Part shown: piece by piece, positions 20,590-29,338 of the stretch | Position numbering within the stretch: the stretch's first letter is position 1 | Layout of the letters: every line of letters begins with the position of its first letter | Notes under the pieces: generated by a model | What the model was told of the DNA's origin: nothing | Database searches by the model: none | Seen by the model: only the letters and a program-made list of their open reading frames with translations | Virus record (IMG/VR): IMGVR_UViG_3300027872_000007 | Span: 1 to 54,595 of that record | Strand: one strand, 5' to 3' | Length of the DNA stretch: 54,595 bases | From: a virus | Position numbers and translations under genes: made by a program

Positions 20590-21057
20590 TTATCCACTGG
20601 ACCTCACTATCGCGAGGGCCGGGTTCGTTGGATCCGGGAACTTGATCGTTAAGTTGCCACCGTTCACTGTGATCGGTGAACCGAAATTCAGGACCCACAT
20701 GATCTTGTTCGCCTGGGGCCCGGCTGTCGTGTTGTAAATGACAGCACCTTGAGCCGCGGTTCCGGGGCTCTGCCCCCAGGTGGCTCCAGCTATCACAATG
20801 TCATCGAGATCCATGACAGGGCGATTCGCGCCGCCAGGTGTGTAAATAACGGTCTGTGTCAACGCGAAGCCACCGGCAACATATCCGGATCCAACCAGCT
20901 CGTCTGTCAGCGATGCCTGAAGGTCCGCAGTCTTCACATCGATGTTCGCCAAGGTCGTGTACATGGCGAAGAACAGCGCGTCGTTCTCCGGATCATGGAC
21001 GCCGTTGAACAGTTGGTCCCGCAGGAACTGGAAGCAGGTGCCGGCGATGATGCTCAT
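20590..21057 (-). CDS. Small virion protein, 155 aa
   Basis: Recurring small phage structural protein: N-terminal helix with FLRDQLFNGVHD, then beta segments with YVAGGFALT, VIAGATWG, AQGAVIYN and a final NGGNLTIKFPDP. Start ATG 21057 overlaps the adaptor stop by 4 bases. It lies between the adaptor and the fibre, suggesting a tail or neck component. Specific function unknown. Confidence 0.75.
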   Translation of the reverse strand: MSIIAGTCFQFLRDQLFNGVHDPENDALFFAMYTTLANIDVKTADLQASLTDELVGSGYVAGGFALTQTVIYTPGGANRPVMDLDDIVIAGATWGQSPGTAAQGAVIYNTTAGPQANKIMWVLNFGSPITVNGGNLTIKFPDPTNPALAIVRSSG

Positions 21058-21725
21058 GTCAAGCTCACCGTCCTGGCCGCTTCCTTGATCGGGCTGTAAT
21101 CAGCTCTCCATTGCCGTCTCAGCTCCAACTTCCTGGATCCCAAAAACTCGCTGTAGGTTTTCTTCCATACTTCGATCTCGCCCTGATCGGACTTCAAGAA
21201 CTCCTCGCTCGCGACCAAGGCCGCGTACAGCAACAGGTCGCCACAGTTCGTACCGAGCCAGGTCGTTTGCGTTGCGGGGGCCAATGATATTGGAGACTGG
21301 ATCTGACGCAACTCGAAGCCATGGGTCAATATAGGTGCCGGCGCAACCCAAATCTCGGTCTCGGTAAACTCAGCCCAATAGATCGGCTCTGCCGTCTGAG
21401 TCACATCGGGTTCAAAGTCCAGGCAAAATTCGTAAGTCCGGCGTTGCAGGAAACGCCTCAGCCCTGCTCCACCGACATCGCGTATGTGCAATGACCTGGT
21501 GCCTTGCCAGGTCGCCGGTTTGATCGGCTGGATAAATACCGCGGCTGTCAACGCACCTGTTTCCACTCGATCGAAGATCTCGAAATTGAGATCCGTGGTC
21601 AGCCGGCTTTCGCCCAGCTTGACCAAGGTCGGCAAATCGGTGATGTACTCGGCGCTCCCTTCCTCCAGTACCACCTGAAGCTCGGCTATGAGCTGATCGT
21701 AAGTAAACGAAATGGATGAACTCAT
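21054..21725 (-). CDS. Head-tail adaptor protein
   Basis: I chose ATG 21725 (MSSSISFTYDQLIAEL), 4-base overlap with the upstream stop. 223 residues. The N-terminal helical pattern (YDQLIAELQVVLEEGSAEYI, then LVKLGESRLTTDLNFEIFD) is the signature of phage adaptor proteins of the SU10/T7 gp11-like class that dock below the portal. The middle strand region (YEFCLDFEPDVTQ, EIWVAPAPI) and a final helical bundle (LLLYAALVASEEFLKSD) also fit. Acts in the mature virion neck. Confidence 0.75.
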   Translation of the reverse strand: MSSSISFTYDQLIAELQVVLEEGSAEYITDLPTLVKLGESRLTTDLNFEIFDRVETGALTAAVFIQPIKPATWQGTRSLHIRDVGGAGLRRFLQRRTYEFCLDFEPDVTQTAEPIYWAEFTETEIWVAPAPILTHGFELRQIQSPISLAPATQTTWLGTNCGDLLLYAALVASEEFLKSDQGEIEVWKKTYSEFLGSRKLELRRQWRADYSPIKEAARTVSLT

Positions 21726-24076
21726 GACAAATAATCCCAGTCCTGAAAGCCAACGGGCTTCGTGAATGCGAAAGGCGCTTTCATAGTCCACCGCACCTTA
21801 AAGCCTTTATTGTTGCAGTTTACCGACCCAACGTAGGCAGGAATGGGTGCGCCTGTGGTCGTATTAAGGAAGTCTCCTATGAGCGTCTCGACCCTGGCAG
21901 GTGTACCGTTCCTGGACCATGTTACCTCACCAGTAACCAGATCAAGGGCGATGCCAATGACATCTCCCGTTGTATAGGCCAATAAGCCGTTTGTCGTAAT
22001 GCCATTGTGATGCGTTTGCCCATCGGCCATGTACGAAGCGATAAATGGTCGTTCGCCGGCTTCATCGCCTGGATCTGATGCGGCATTGGATTGACCGCCT
22101 GAAATGTGTGCATTGAAAGTGCCAACGTAAACTCCGAGAGTAATCGCATTTGGCGTACCGAACGACGCGCCAACAGTAAATTCGCAATAGTACTTGCCGG
22201 TCGCGCCAGTAGCGTCTCCGGCTGGAAACGCCAGACGACCCATCATGTGTCCGACCGACGAGTTGCCTCCTTGAAATGGCATCTCTGGATAATCGTTGCC
22301 AGATCCAAAATGATTGTCATCAGGGAAAACGTGAGCATACATCTGCTCCTGATGTCGGATTAGCTCTGGCGCCGTAATGATGTTGCCACACAATTCTACT
22401 GTCATGCCTTTAATGGGAAGGCCGCCCCAAGCTCTGGCAGGATTGTTATTCAGACGCATCAAAGTCCTCGGCAAGAAACCAGGTGGAACAGTCGGCGGCG
22501 GCACCGCAAATCCAAGAGACGGAATGAATGGCGGAACGAAATCACCTTTGCTGAGTGTTGCTATGTTGTAAGTGAAGGTCCTCACTGAAAGCGATGAATC
22601 ATAGATCAATGAGGCTAAAGTGGTGTCGTTATCCGAAGGAGAAGCGAACCAGATCCTGTACGTGCCAGAGTTCGCTGGCGTCAGAAAGAAAAAGCTATTG
22701 GCCGAATCATTGTTAGCAAATTCCAAGGATACACAATGGAAAACTTCATTCCAGCCAACGCCTTGATTAGTTACCTGGTCAATAATCGGAAGTGAGGCGG
22801 TCGTTTCTCCCCTGAAGAACTGTCCGTTAATCCCAGGTGATGCCAGCTCCTCCCAACCAATAAACCATGCCTGCTCATCAACAACGTCCCAATGGACAGC
22901 CAAGCAGTACGTCTCCCCAACTTCAAGCGTGACATCTTTGAAGCAACCGTGTGGCCCACCAGTTATGTCACCGTCATCAATGACAACGGCATAATGAATA
23001 CCATTCAAGACCGGATCCAAACTACTACTGCCACTGGTTGACCAAGTTGCAAAGAGATCGTTGGCAGTATCTGGCAATAAGTTCTCGCACAGCGACACTG
23101 CACCTGGGTTGTAAAACGCCGCATATAGCCATCCAGACTTTCCGCTGCCGCTGTTTTCATCAATCTGCATATTTGTGACAACATCTTGCGTCGGCGTCTT
23201 GCGCGTAATGACCGGATCGCCGGCAGTCGGCCCATCATGAAAAGTCACAATTTCCAGCACCGAACTATTGGGGCTTGAGATTTGTGGCGCACCCATCAAA
23301 GCAACAAAGTCAACATTGGCAGTTATATCGTCATCGATTCCTGGATCGCTCCACGATAAATTCTGAAAGGGACAGGCCAGATTCAAGTTCTGAACTACCC
23401 ACCAAAGCACGTACCACCGGACGTTTGTCGCGTTGTTTGATGTCAAAGCAAAGATGGTCGCATCTACAATATTCTCCCGCGGAAACCACCAAAGCGAGCC
23501 GGATCTGACTGAATCGTTATAGCCCTTGCTTGTCACATGATTAGAAATAATGCAGCGAAGATCTGGTCCTGAACTGTCTAGCTCCGCGTTAGTGGTAATT
23601 GAGATCATGTGCACAATCGCTGAGCAGCCAACGTCAAGACTGCCTGTCAGATCCAGGTTGAACGTCAAACTGTTATCGACGATCTCGAAGCCTGAATCCT
23701 TGACACGCACAGCACCAGACTCAATCACTGGCGTAATGTTGGCCAGCTCATAACCGAACGAGAGCCCGGCGCTTCCTGCACCACCAAGAGGAAGACCGAA
23801 TCCTCCACCAGGAATAGGATCCAGTCCAGGTGCGCCACCGAGTTCAAGGAGAGTGCCAATCTGGTCGCGCTCAGGAGCTGGTCGGTACAGCGCAGTCGGA
23901 TCCCTGACGCTGGGCAATGATTCCTGCGGATGCTTGGGCTCGTACCATTCAGGATCGACAATCAGGTTCGGATAATAGCCGTCCGCAATCATATCTCGGA
24001 GCAGCATCTTGCGTCCCGAACGGGCACACTCTCCGAGAGCCCACTTTCCCTTGGCGTATGCTGCCCCGATCGCCAC
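21722..24076 (-). CDS. Virion protein with SPRY-like C-terminal domain, 784 aa
   Basis: GTG start at 24076. The N-terminal ~65 residues (WALGECARSGRKMLLRDMI, EWYEPKHPQESLP) resemble a small phage module that is usually a CxxC zinc ribbon; here only one Cys remains, so metal binding is probably lost. The body is beta-rich with carbohydrate-binding-like text. The C-terminal ~190 residues look like a SPRY/concanavalin-like domain: GKYYCEFTVG, SYMADGQTHHNG, GDVIGIALDLVTGEVTWSRN, and a final FAFTKPVGF. SPRY domains bind protein loops, which suggests a receptor or virion partner. Located among neck and tail genes. Confidence 0.75.
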   Translation of the reverse strand: MAIGAAYAKGKWALGECARSGRKMLLRDMIADGYYPNLIVDPEWYEPKHPQESLPSVRDPTALYRPAPERDQIGTLLELGGAPGLDPIPGGGFGLPLGGAGSAGLSFGYELANITPVIESGAVRVKDSGFEIVDNSLTFNLDLTGSLDVGCSAIVHMISITTNAELDSSGPDLRCIISNHVTSKGYNDSVRSGSLWWFPRENIVDATIFALTSNNATNVRWYVLWWVVQNLNLACPFQNLSWSDPGIDDDITANVDFVALMGAPQISSPNSSVLEIVTFHDGPTAGDPVITRKTPTQDVVTNMQIDENSGSGKSGWLYAAFYNPGAVSLCENLLPDTANDLFATWSTSGSSSLDPVLNGIHYAVVIDDGDITGGPHGCFKDVTLEVGETYCLAVHWDVVDEQAWFIGWEELASPGINGQFFRGETTASLPIIDQVTNQGVGWNEVFHCVSLEFANNDSANSFFFLTPANSGTYRIWFASPSDNDTTLASLIYDSSLSVRTFTYNIATLSKGDFVPPFIPSLGFAVPPPTVPPGFLPRTLMRLNNNPARAWGGLPIKGMTVELCGNIITAPELIRHQEQMYAHVFPDDNHFGSGNDYPEMPFQGGNSSVGHMMGRLAFPAGDATGATGKYYCEFTVGASFGTPNAITLGVYVGTFNAHISGGQSNAASDPGDEAGERPFIASYMADGQTHHNGITTNGLLAYTTGDVIGIALDLVTGEVTWSRNGTPARVETLIGDFLNTTTGAPIPAYVGSVNCNNKGFKVRWTMKAPFAFTKPVGFQDWDYLS

Positions 24077-24078
24077 AT

Positions 24079-24540
24079 TTATCGCCTATTGAATCGCGAC
24101 CGCCGCGACTTATTCAACGTGGGCGAAGTGACATTGGTTTCGACCCTGGTGCCACCAGTTTCCGCGAGCCCTGCGACTCCAGCTTGCTGGCCCCTGGCTC
24201 CTTCGATAGCCTGACGCATCAAACCGCCGACACCACCTCCACGTTGAGCAGGAGGAGTTTGCCGAAGCGGCTCCGTCTGAACCTGTCCTGGACGTTTGGC
24301 GGTCGGTACAACGCCAGGAGAGGTCGCTGGGTACTGCGGCGCAATCTTACTTCGCGCTGCATTGACTGGAGCGGCAAGCGGGGCTTCCGGATCCACAATG
24401 CTTTCAGCCTCCGGCAGAAGCGCCGAGGTATCCCCTGGTGTTGCAATCTTCGGAGCTGCCGCTCGACTGATAGGGTTCATGACCCTGTTGAGAATACCGC
24501 CAGGCTTCGGACGCCCGGTCAAATTTGCTCGACTTACCAT
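24079..24540 (-). CDS. Disordered Pro/Ala/Arg-rich protein, 153 aa
   Basis: Very rich in Pro, Ala, Gly and Arg, with no predicted core except GGLMRQAIEGARGQQAGVAG. Ends in a basic SRRSRFNRR tail. The start overlaps the upstream stop by one base (TAATG) and it is followed 2 bases later by the SPRY gene. Low complexity points to a flexible virion linker or assembly factor. I do not recognise the family. Confidence 0.65.
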   Translation of the reverse strand: MVSRANLTGRPKPGGILNRVMNPISRAAAPKIATPGDTSALLPEAESIVDPEAPLAAPVNAARSKIAPQYPATSPGVVPTAKRPGQVQTEPLRQTPPAQRGGGVGGLMRQAIEGARGQQAGVAGLAETGGTRVETNVTSPTLNKSRRSRFNRR

Positions 24541-25256
24541 TAACGTCTCCCGTAAAAGCGATCGTAATTGACAGACAGCACAAACGGTGCGCTCTCGTGA
24601 TCTTCGTCATCGGCCTCTTTGAAGTACACCTCAGCTTCGCTTACCAGGTCCCTAAACCGCTCCGGCTTGTACTTTTGTGCGATCTTCGCTGCCAAGGCGG
24701 ACACGAATGCCTCCTGGAATCGGAATGGAATATCCAGGGTATTTTGGGCGTTTCCTGCGTCCTCGATCTGACCGTAGACATTGGCAATAATTTGATCGGT
24801 GGTGTTCTCGCCGCTGAGCCAATAGAACATCTGCGGAGGCAACAAAGCGCCGGTCGTGTCTTTGCGTCGATCGATGAAATACCGATCTGGCCGACCTTTC
24901 AAGGTCTTGTCGTGGATGATCAGGTAGTCCGATCGCGAGATGGGATACATCTCCGTATCCACACCGTTGACACCAACACCCATAAAGCGACGTAGCACCA
25001 CGGTCTGCACATCAATCGTGCCTGCCGGCAAATCGAAGACGTTCTCATCGATCGCAGTCGTGTGGTTGACCTGCGTAAACTTCCATTGACGATGGCCTTT
25101 GTTGGACCACCGCGACAGGATGAATCCGACCGAGCGACGGATCGAGATGAGATGCTGGGTCACAATCTCTTGAAGATCGAGCCCAGCCCTCTCAACTGCT
25201 TCGTCAGCGTAAGCGGCCAGATTCGGATCCGTTATAAACGTACCCGTTGAGGCCAT
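24540..25256 (-). CDS. Tail adaptor/tube-like protein, 238 aa
   Basis: Belongs by pattern to a phage neck family with FDLPAGTIDVQTVVLRR, then ISRSDYLIIHDKTLKGRP and YFIDRR, and a C-terminal helical part (FQEAFVSALAAKIAQKYKPER). This arrangement is seen in gp4/gp11-like tail completion proteins placed after the capsid gene in podoviruses. With the second adaptor at 21054-21725 it would give two stacked neck rings. Strong GGGG-type ribosome site before ATG 25256. Confidence 0.7.
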   Translation of the reverse strand: MASTGTFITDPNLAAYADEAVERAGLDLQEIVTQHLISIRRSVGFILSRWSNKGHRQWKFTQVNHTTAIDENVFDLPAGTIDVQTVVLRRFMGVGVNGVDTEMYPISRSDYLIIHDKTLKGRPDRYFIDRRKDTTGALLPPQMFYWLSGENTTDQIIANVYGQIEDAGNAQNTLDIPFRFQEAFVSALAAKIAQKYKPERFRDLVSEAEVYFKEADDEDHESAPFVLSVNYDRFYGRR

Positions 25257-25258
25257 GG

Positions 25259-26377
25259 TTACGCCCCCCTATGACCGGCCTGTGCGATCTCCATCGTTGG
25301 AGTGCCACCAGTAATTGCCGCATTGGATACCAATCGCAATGCGGTGATCGTCTCTTTGACAGTATCGTTAGCATCAGCGACAACGGCCACCAAGGCGCCG
25401 TGATCAAAACTATTCACAACAGGATAAACCAGGTCAAATACTGATCCAACGTGCTGGCCCACTGTCGGCTGAGGATCGTTACCGCGCCTGCCCAACAAGT
25501 TCGATCGCGTCAGCTCAACGTCCAAGCTGACTGTGGCGCCGTTGATCTTGATTGTCAGACCTATATCGACTGGATTCCTGATGTAATCCACCGGGAACCA
25601 GGCCGTTGGAACGACCGTGACTGTGCCGGCACTGATGTCGCCGCCAATGTTGTTCTCAGGAATAATCGACAGGATGCTCGCGAAAGGCTGCTCAGTTGCG
25701 ACCGTTGCCGCGGCGCCCAGCACTGATTCTTGGATCTGATTGCCTTTACGCCCTGTGCCAGTAATCAAGAATCGATTGCCAGCAGCAGTGCCGGCAACGA
25801 AAGCCTGCGTACCGATAGGAACCGTGGTGCTGGTTCCCGCCTGGAACTCTGCACGAATGTAGAAAAATGGACCTTGCCCATTGATCGTAGATGCCACCCA
25901 GTCACCTGGAACGGTAAACGATACGGTGTTGACTCCACCAGTTTTGAAGTTCGTGGTGCCATCACTCACGCCGGCAAGAGCGACAAACGAGGTGCCGTTG
26001 AAGTATTCCCAAACCACCGTGTAGGTGCCAACACCAGCAGTGCCAACATTGACATCGATACTTGAAAACTTCGCATCGGAGCCGAAGTTGTATCGATCGA
26101 TGCCGGCAGCCGGCACAGCCGGAAACAGCGTCATGTCGTTCGCTGCCGCGCTGTTCGCTTCGCCGGTCTCGTCAACGAATGCGCCACCATCTTCAGCAAT
26201 GGCGGCGCTCAGCACTCCGAGCGCAAACGTCAGTAGCACTGTTCGCGGCACGTCATTCACGAACGGAGATCCACCGGCCAGAACCAGTGGCTGCCCGGCA
26301 ACCGCCTGTTGCACCGCTGCAATCAGAGAGGCGTTACCAGCAGCATAGGGGCCAATTTGTAAGACATTTTGTCTCAT
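25259..26377 (-). CDS. Virion structural protein with shared YFNGTSF module, 372 aa
   Basis: N-terminus NVLQIGPYAAGNASLIAAVQ, Ala-rich. Residues ~110-185 (GTYTVVWEYFNGTSFVALAG, FTVPGDWVASTINGQG, FYIRAEF) are clearly related to a segment of the 850-residue tail protein at 13346-15898, so the phage uses this beta module twice. The C-terminal third has a beta layout (VSLDVELTRSNLLGRRGND). Next to the capsid gene, so perhaps a capsid-surface or neck protein. Confidence 0.7.
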   Translation of the reverse strand: MRQNVLQIGPYAAGNASLIAAVQQAVAGQPLVLAGGSPFVNDVPRTVLLTFALGVLSAAIAEDGGAFVDETGEANSAAANDMTLFPAVPAAGIDRYNFGSDAKFSSIDVNVGTAGVGTYTVVWEYFNGTSFVALAGVSDGTTNFKTGGVNTVSFTVPGDWVASTINGQGPFFYIRAEFQAGTSTTVPIGTQAFVAGTAAGNRFLITGTGRKGNQIQESVLGAAATVATEQPFASILSIIPENNIGGDISAGTVTVVPTAWFPVDYIRNPVDIGLTIKINGATVSLDVELTRSNLLGRRGNDPQPTVGQHVGSVFDLVYPVVNSFDHGALVAVVADANDTVKETITALRLVSNAAITGGTPTMEIAQAGHRGA

Positions 26378-26391
26378 GTCGTTCCCCCAGG

Positions 26392-27078
26392 TTAATTTCT
26401 AGCGTCGTTTCCGAAACCGTCCGCTGTGAAGTCAGGGATGTAGTACAGAACGATGTCCTCGACGCCATCCAGAGCCACCGCAGGATCATACGTTCCTCGA
26501 CGATCACCAGTCGTATTCGTAACCGGCTTGGTCTGATCAGCAACAACCAGCGTTCCAGCATCAGCCGCGCCTGTCGAGCCGACCAGCGTGTGCAATCGAT
26601 CAAAAAGATTTAGCAGCCTGGCATCAAGACCCAGCACATCGGTTGTACCAACAGTCAGGTTGCCGGCCAAGATAACGTCCACCGAGATCGCTGTCACCGT
26701 TTTGAATGCCTTCAGTCCTGGCACTGCGGTTAAGCCGTTCAGGGCGATGTCTTCAACCACTGCTGCACCAGCAATGTCGGTGCCAGTAACGGTCACGATC
26801 TGAGTCGTATCACCGGCATTCGAGCTGTCAACCAAAATCCCCCTGGCGACATCAAGAGTAGCAACTCCGGCAACGGCCAAAACACCATCGAGAGGCACGT
26901 CACCGAGCGGCGTGACAGCCGCTATTACCAAGCCATCCACGTCGCCAATGATTGCATTGGCAATAATAAGTCGATGAACCAAAGCAAGAGAAACGCCACG
27001 TTGCGCGCCGTTCAAGGCATTGGATTGCCCAGCCCCTGCAAAGTGTTCGTCTGCATGTGTAATCGTATGTCTGCTCAT
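26392..27078 (-). CDS. Capsid-associated structural protein, 228 aa
   Basis: Starts MSRHTITHADEHFAG with an AGGAGG ribosome site. It is beta-rich and Val/Ala/Asp/Thr-rich, with the fragment DVARGILVDSS...IVTVTGTDIAGAAVVEDI and LKAFKTVTAISVD. That pattern recurs in phage head decoration-type proteins. It is the first gene after the major capsid protein and a putative terminator, so its level may be set below that of the capsid. Confidence 0.65.
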   Translation of the reverse strand: MSRHTITHADEHFAGAGQSNALNGAQRGVSLALVHRLIIANAIIGDVDGLVIAAVTPLGDVPLDGVLAVAGVATLDVARGILVDSSNAGDTTQIVTVTGTDIAGAAVVEDIALNGLTAVPGLKAFKTVTAISVDVILAGNLTVGTTDVLGLDARLLNLFDRLHTLVGSTGAADAGTLVVADQTKPVTNTTGDRRGTYDPAVALDGVEDIVLYYIPDFTADGFGNDARN

Positions 27079-27126
27079 AACAGCCCTCCTCGGGCAGAGG
27101 AGTCCATTCCTCGTTAATCGTGCATG

Positions 27127-27155
27127 AAAAGCTCCCGGCCCACGAATGAGCCGGG
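27127..27155 (-). terminator. Putative terminator/attenuator after capsid gene
   Basis: Reading leftward, a CCCGGC stem (27150-27155) pairs with GCCGGG (27134-27139) around a 10-base loop and is followed by AGCTTTTC. It lies in the 110-base gap between the capsid stop (27189) and the next start (27078). A leaky terminator here would raise capsid expression over the downstream tail genes. Confidence 0.55.
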
Positions 27156-27188
27156 ATGTCAGTTCAGGTCGCTACTGCGGCCTTAGTC

Positions 27189-28100
27189 CTACGCGCCACC
27201 TGGCGAGCCGTAAGCACCGCGCCAGTCGGACCAGCCGAAGCTGTACCGCTCGCGAGCCTTGTAGCGAAGATTGCCGGTCTCGAAGTCGCCCTCGATACCA
27301 CGCGAGATCTTCTTACGAAGCATGTGCTTGAGCCCATCAGGACAGTCCGTCTTGAGAGTCCACTGGTCGGGATCCGTCAGGCGGTGATTCACGCAGAATC
27401 CGTCGCCCACGGTGCCGAGAGTGTAGATGGCGCTGATGTCGTTATCGCCAGTGTTCGTGCGATACGGTGACATCAAGATCCGCGTTGCCACGAATTGCAA
27501 CTCCGTTGGGAGAATTAGCTTCGTGATCTGCGCTGCGATCGGAATGCCACGGTCGTCATCGAACTCTGAGATGTCGATCGCTGCCTGTTCCAGTGATGCC
27601 TCTGCAAGGTCGGCTGCTGTCGCCAGGGTATTCGCCTGGACACCGCCGCCGAACTGCGGATGGCTTGCTGAGAACAACGGTACACCGTCGCCGCCAAGAA
27701 AGAGGGCGTCGAAGCCGTTGTTGACAATATCAGCACCCTTAACTTCTTTGGTGTGCTGATGTGAACGTGCAAGGGCACGAGCATACTTGTTACCCAATGA
27801 CCCATAGAGTCCGTCTTCCTCGGCTTCCTCAGTGATAGCGAACGCCAGAGCGATCGTCTCATGAGTGTACCGAGCAACGTAACTCTCCGCGCCCTGGTCG
27901 TATGCAACGCCTTCACCTTCGGGCTTGACTGGTGCACCTGCGAACCCGGCGAGCAACACGTCTTCCTCGAATGCTTTCATCGATCGCTCGATGTCGAAGA
28001 TTTCGCGCCACTCCTCTGGATACCGCTTGTACTCCATGCCGAAGACGGCGTTTAAGCCTTCTTGCAGTTGCTTGCGAAAGTCGCTTCGATTCATTGCCAT
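27189..28100 (-). CDS. Major capsid protein
   Basis: 303 residues, matching a well-known major head protein family of HK97-like fold. Signatures are FRKQLQEGLNAVFGMEYKRY at residues 8-27, EEDVLLAGFAGAPVKPEG at ~45-62, the ITEEAEEDGLYGSLGNKYA segment, HTKEVKGADIVNNGF, and the C-terminal FGWSDWRGAYGSPGGA. ATG 28100 has a GGGAG ribosome site. Preceded by a probable decoration protein and the scaffold, as expected. The N- and C-terminal motifs recur in tiny genes at 43.8-44.6 kb; bases 28041-28066 are repeated exactly at 44521-44546. Confidence 0.93.
   Translation of the reverse strand: MAMNRSDFRKQLQEGLNAVFGMEYKRYPEEWREIFDIERSMKAFEEDVLLAGFAGAPVKPEGEGVAYDQGAESYVARYTHETIALAFAITEEAEEDGLYGSLGNKYARALARSHQHTKEVKGADIVNNGFDALFLGGDGVPLFSASHPQFGGGVQANTLATAADLAEASLEQAAIDISEFDDDRGIPIAAQITKLILPTELQFVATRILMSPYRTNTGDNDISAIYTLGTVGDGFCVNHRLTDPDQWTLKTDCPDGLKHMLRKKISRGIEGDFETGNLRYKARERYSFGWSDWRGAYGSPGGA
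28041..28066 (-). repeat. 26-bp exact repeat, capsid-gene copy
   Basis: Plus-strand block beginning GAAGACGGCG and ending CTTGCA is identical at 44521-44546. Here it encodes LQEGLNAVF of the major capsid protein. The two copies lie 16.5 kb apart and both are read on the minus strand in the same frame. Confidence 0.97.
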
Positions 28101-28102
28101 GA

Positions 28103-28696
28103 TTAGACTCCCGCTGAGGCTAGTGAGCCGTAGCTATGGTTGTTAATCAGGACGCGAGCCTTCGCGAACTGTCCATAAGCATTATCGGGCCCACGCAATA
28201 GACCGAGGATTCGGAGCTGCTTGGAAGCACCTGCCAAAGTCGTTTGGTCAAACTGGAAGGCCGATCGGCCTGTAAATGCGTTCCCCGCACCAGCTACGAA
28301 GTTGCCCATTTGGCCAACATCCGCAACTACCAATCCGGCGCCACCGGATACTTGGATGATGAACTCCTGTCCTGGGTCATCATATACGAGGGCTTCCGGA
28401 TCTTCTCCGGGTGTGATGCCGGTAGCGACAGTGCCTGTCGGCCACCTTGGGCGGAACTGAACTTCCCCGTTTGCATCGACGTAACGACAACCAGCAAATA
28501 CACCTGTGATCAGGTTTGCATCGCCGGCTGTAGCAATGGTGATCCTGCGCCCTACGCCTGTCAGGACAACTGGATCGCCTGCGAAAAGATCTTGAGCTAA
28601 GGCGCTCGCGATCTCATACGCGCCGAACCTACTGGGAGTACCGCCTGCACCGTGTCGAGTCGGCAGTAAGCCTGCCGCACGATCCACGTTTGCCAT
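28103..28696 (-). CDS. Head decoration-like structural protein, 197 aa
   Basis: Precedes the capsid gene by 2 bases. Typical text of a phage head family: AQDLFAGDPVVLTGVGRRI, GVFAGCRYVDANGEVQF, a Trp-Pro-Thr-Gly segment, ALVYDDPGQEFIIQ, LRILGLLRGPDN and a closing VLINNHSYGS. The SMALL beta-barrel-like makeup suggests a protein that binds the capsid surface. TTGGAGG ribosome site before ATG 28696. Assigned from family pattern and neighbours. Confidence 0.7.
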   Translation of the reverse strand: MANVDRAAGLLPTRHGAGGTPSRFGAYEIASALAQDLFAGDPVVLTGVGRRITIATAGDANLITGVFAGCRYVDANGEVQFRPRWPTGTVATGITPGEDPEALVYDDPGQEFIIQVSGGAGLVVADVGQMGNFVAGAGNAFTGRSAFQFDQTTLAGASKQLRILGLLRGPDNAYGQFAKARVLINNHSYGSLASAGV

Positions 28697-28711
28697 TCGG
28701 ATACCTCCAAA

Positions 28712-29338
28712 TCAATCATCGTCGGCTACCTGTACTTGTCGCACAGGAGCCACCGTAACGGATGAGTGTCTGGTCGCCTGGATCGGGCCGAAGCCTGATA
28801 CATCCTCCCTGGACACTCCCTTGAGTTGCCGCTCGATTGCCCGGTTTTGACGCCTCTGCTTGTCGCGGTAAAACTTCTTCCGCTGAGCATGAACGCGCTT
28901 GGGCATCTCGCATAGGATCAAGTCCTCTACGCCGATGACATCCCCGTACTGGTCGATATTGATGGTCGGCAGTGAACGATCTGACAGGGCTGACGCCTTG
29001 ACAGGTCTCCATCCTTCTCGAATTGCATTTCGCAGTCGGGCTGTATCCTTCACCGTTCCAAGACGTATCCGAATGAAACGATTTACATATCCATCCCTGG
29101 CTGGCGGGGCATCAAGATCTGAATACCGGCGCCATTCCGTAACTTCATTGTCGGCTTCCGTGTCGTACAGGTCGTCCACTTCGCGGTCCTGGTTCTCCTG
29201 CTGAACCTTTCCATCTGCATGGACCACTTGCTCTGGCGTGTTCTTTTTACCGCCAGTTTTACTCTTTCCCTGAGCTGAATCGCTGCGCCGCTTCTCCGCT
29301 GCGGACCTCGCTTGTTTCTTCGCCGTTTTACTCATCAT
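28712..29338 (-). CDS. Phage head-region protein, 208 aa
   Basis: Two adjacent ATGs (29338 and 29335) follow GGAGGG and overlap the scaffold stop by 11 or 8 bases; either may be used. The N-terminal ~60 residues are Lys/Ser-rich and disordered. A conserved phage core follows: DAPPARDGYVNRFIRIRLG, then REGWRPVKASAL and VIGVEDLILCEMPKR, then a basic helical stretch (QRKKFYRDKQRRQNRAI). The same family lies between scaffold and capsid genes in other phages; its role is not known. Confidence 0.75.
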   Translation of the reverse strand: MMSKTAKKQARSAAEKRRSDSAQGKSKTGGKKNTPEQVVHADGKVQQENQDREVDDLYDTEADNEVTEWRRYSDLDAPPARDGYVNRFIRIRLGTVKDTARLRNAIREGWRPVKASALSDRSLPTINIDQYGDVIGVEDLILCEMPKRVHAQRKKFYRDKQRRQNRAIERQLKGVSREDVSGFGPIQATRHSSVTVAPVRQVQVADDD

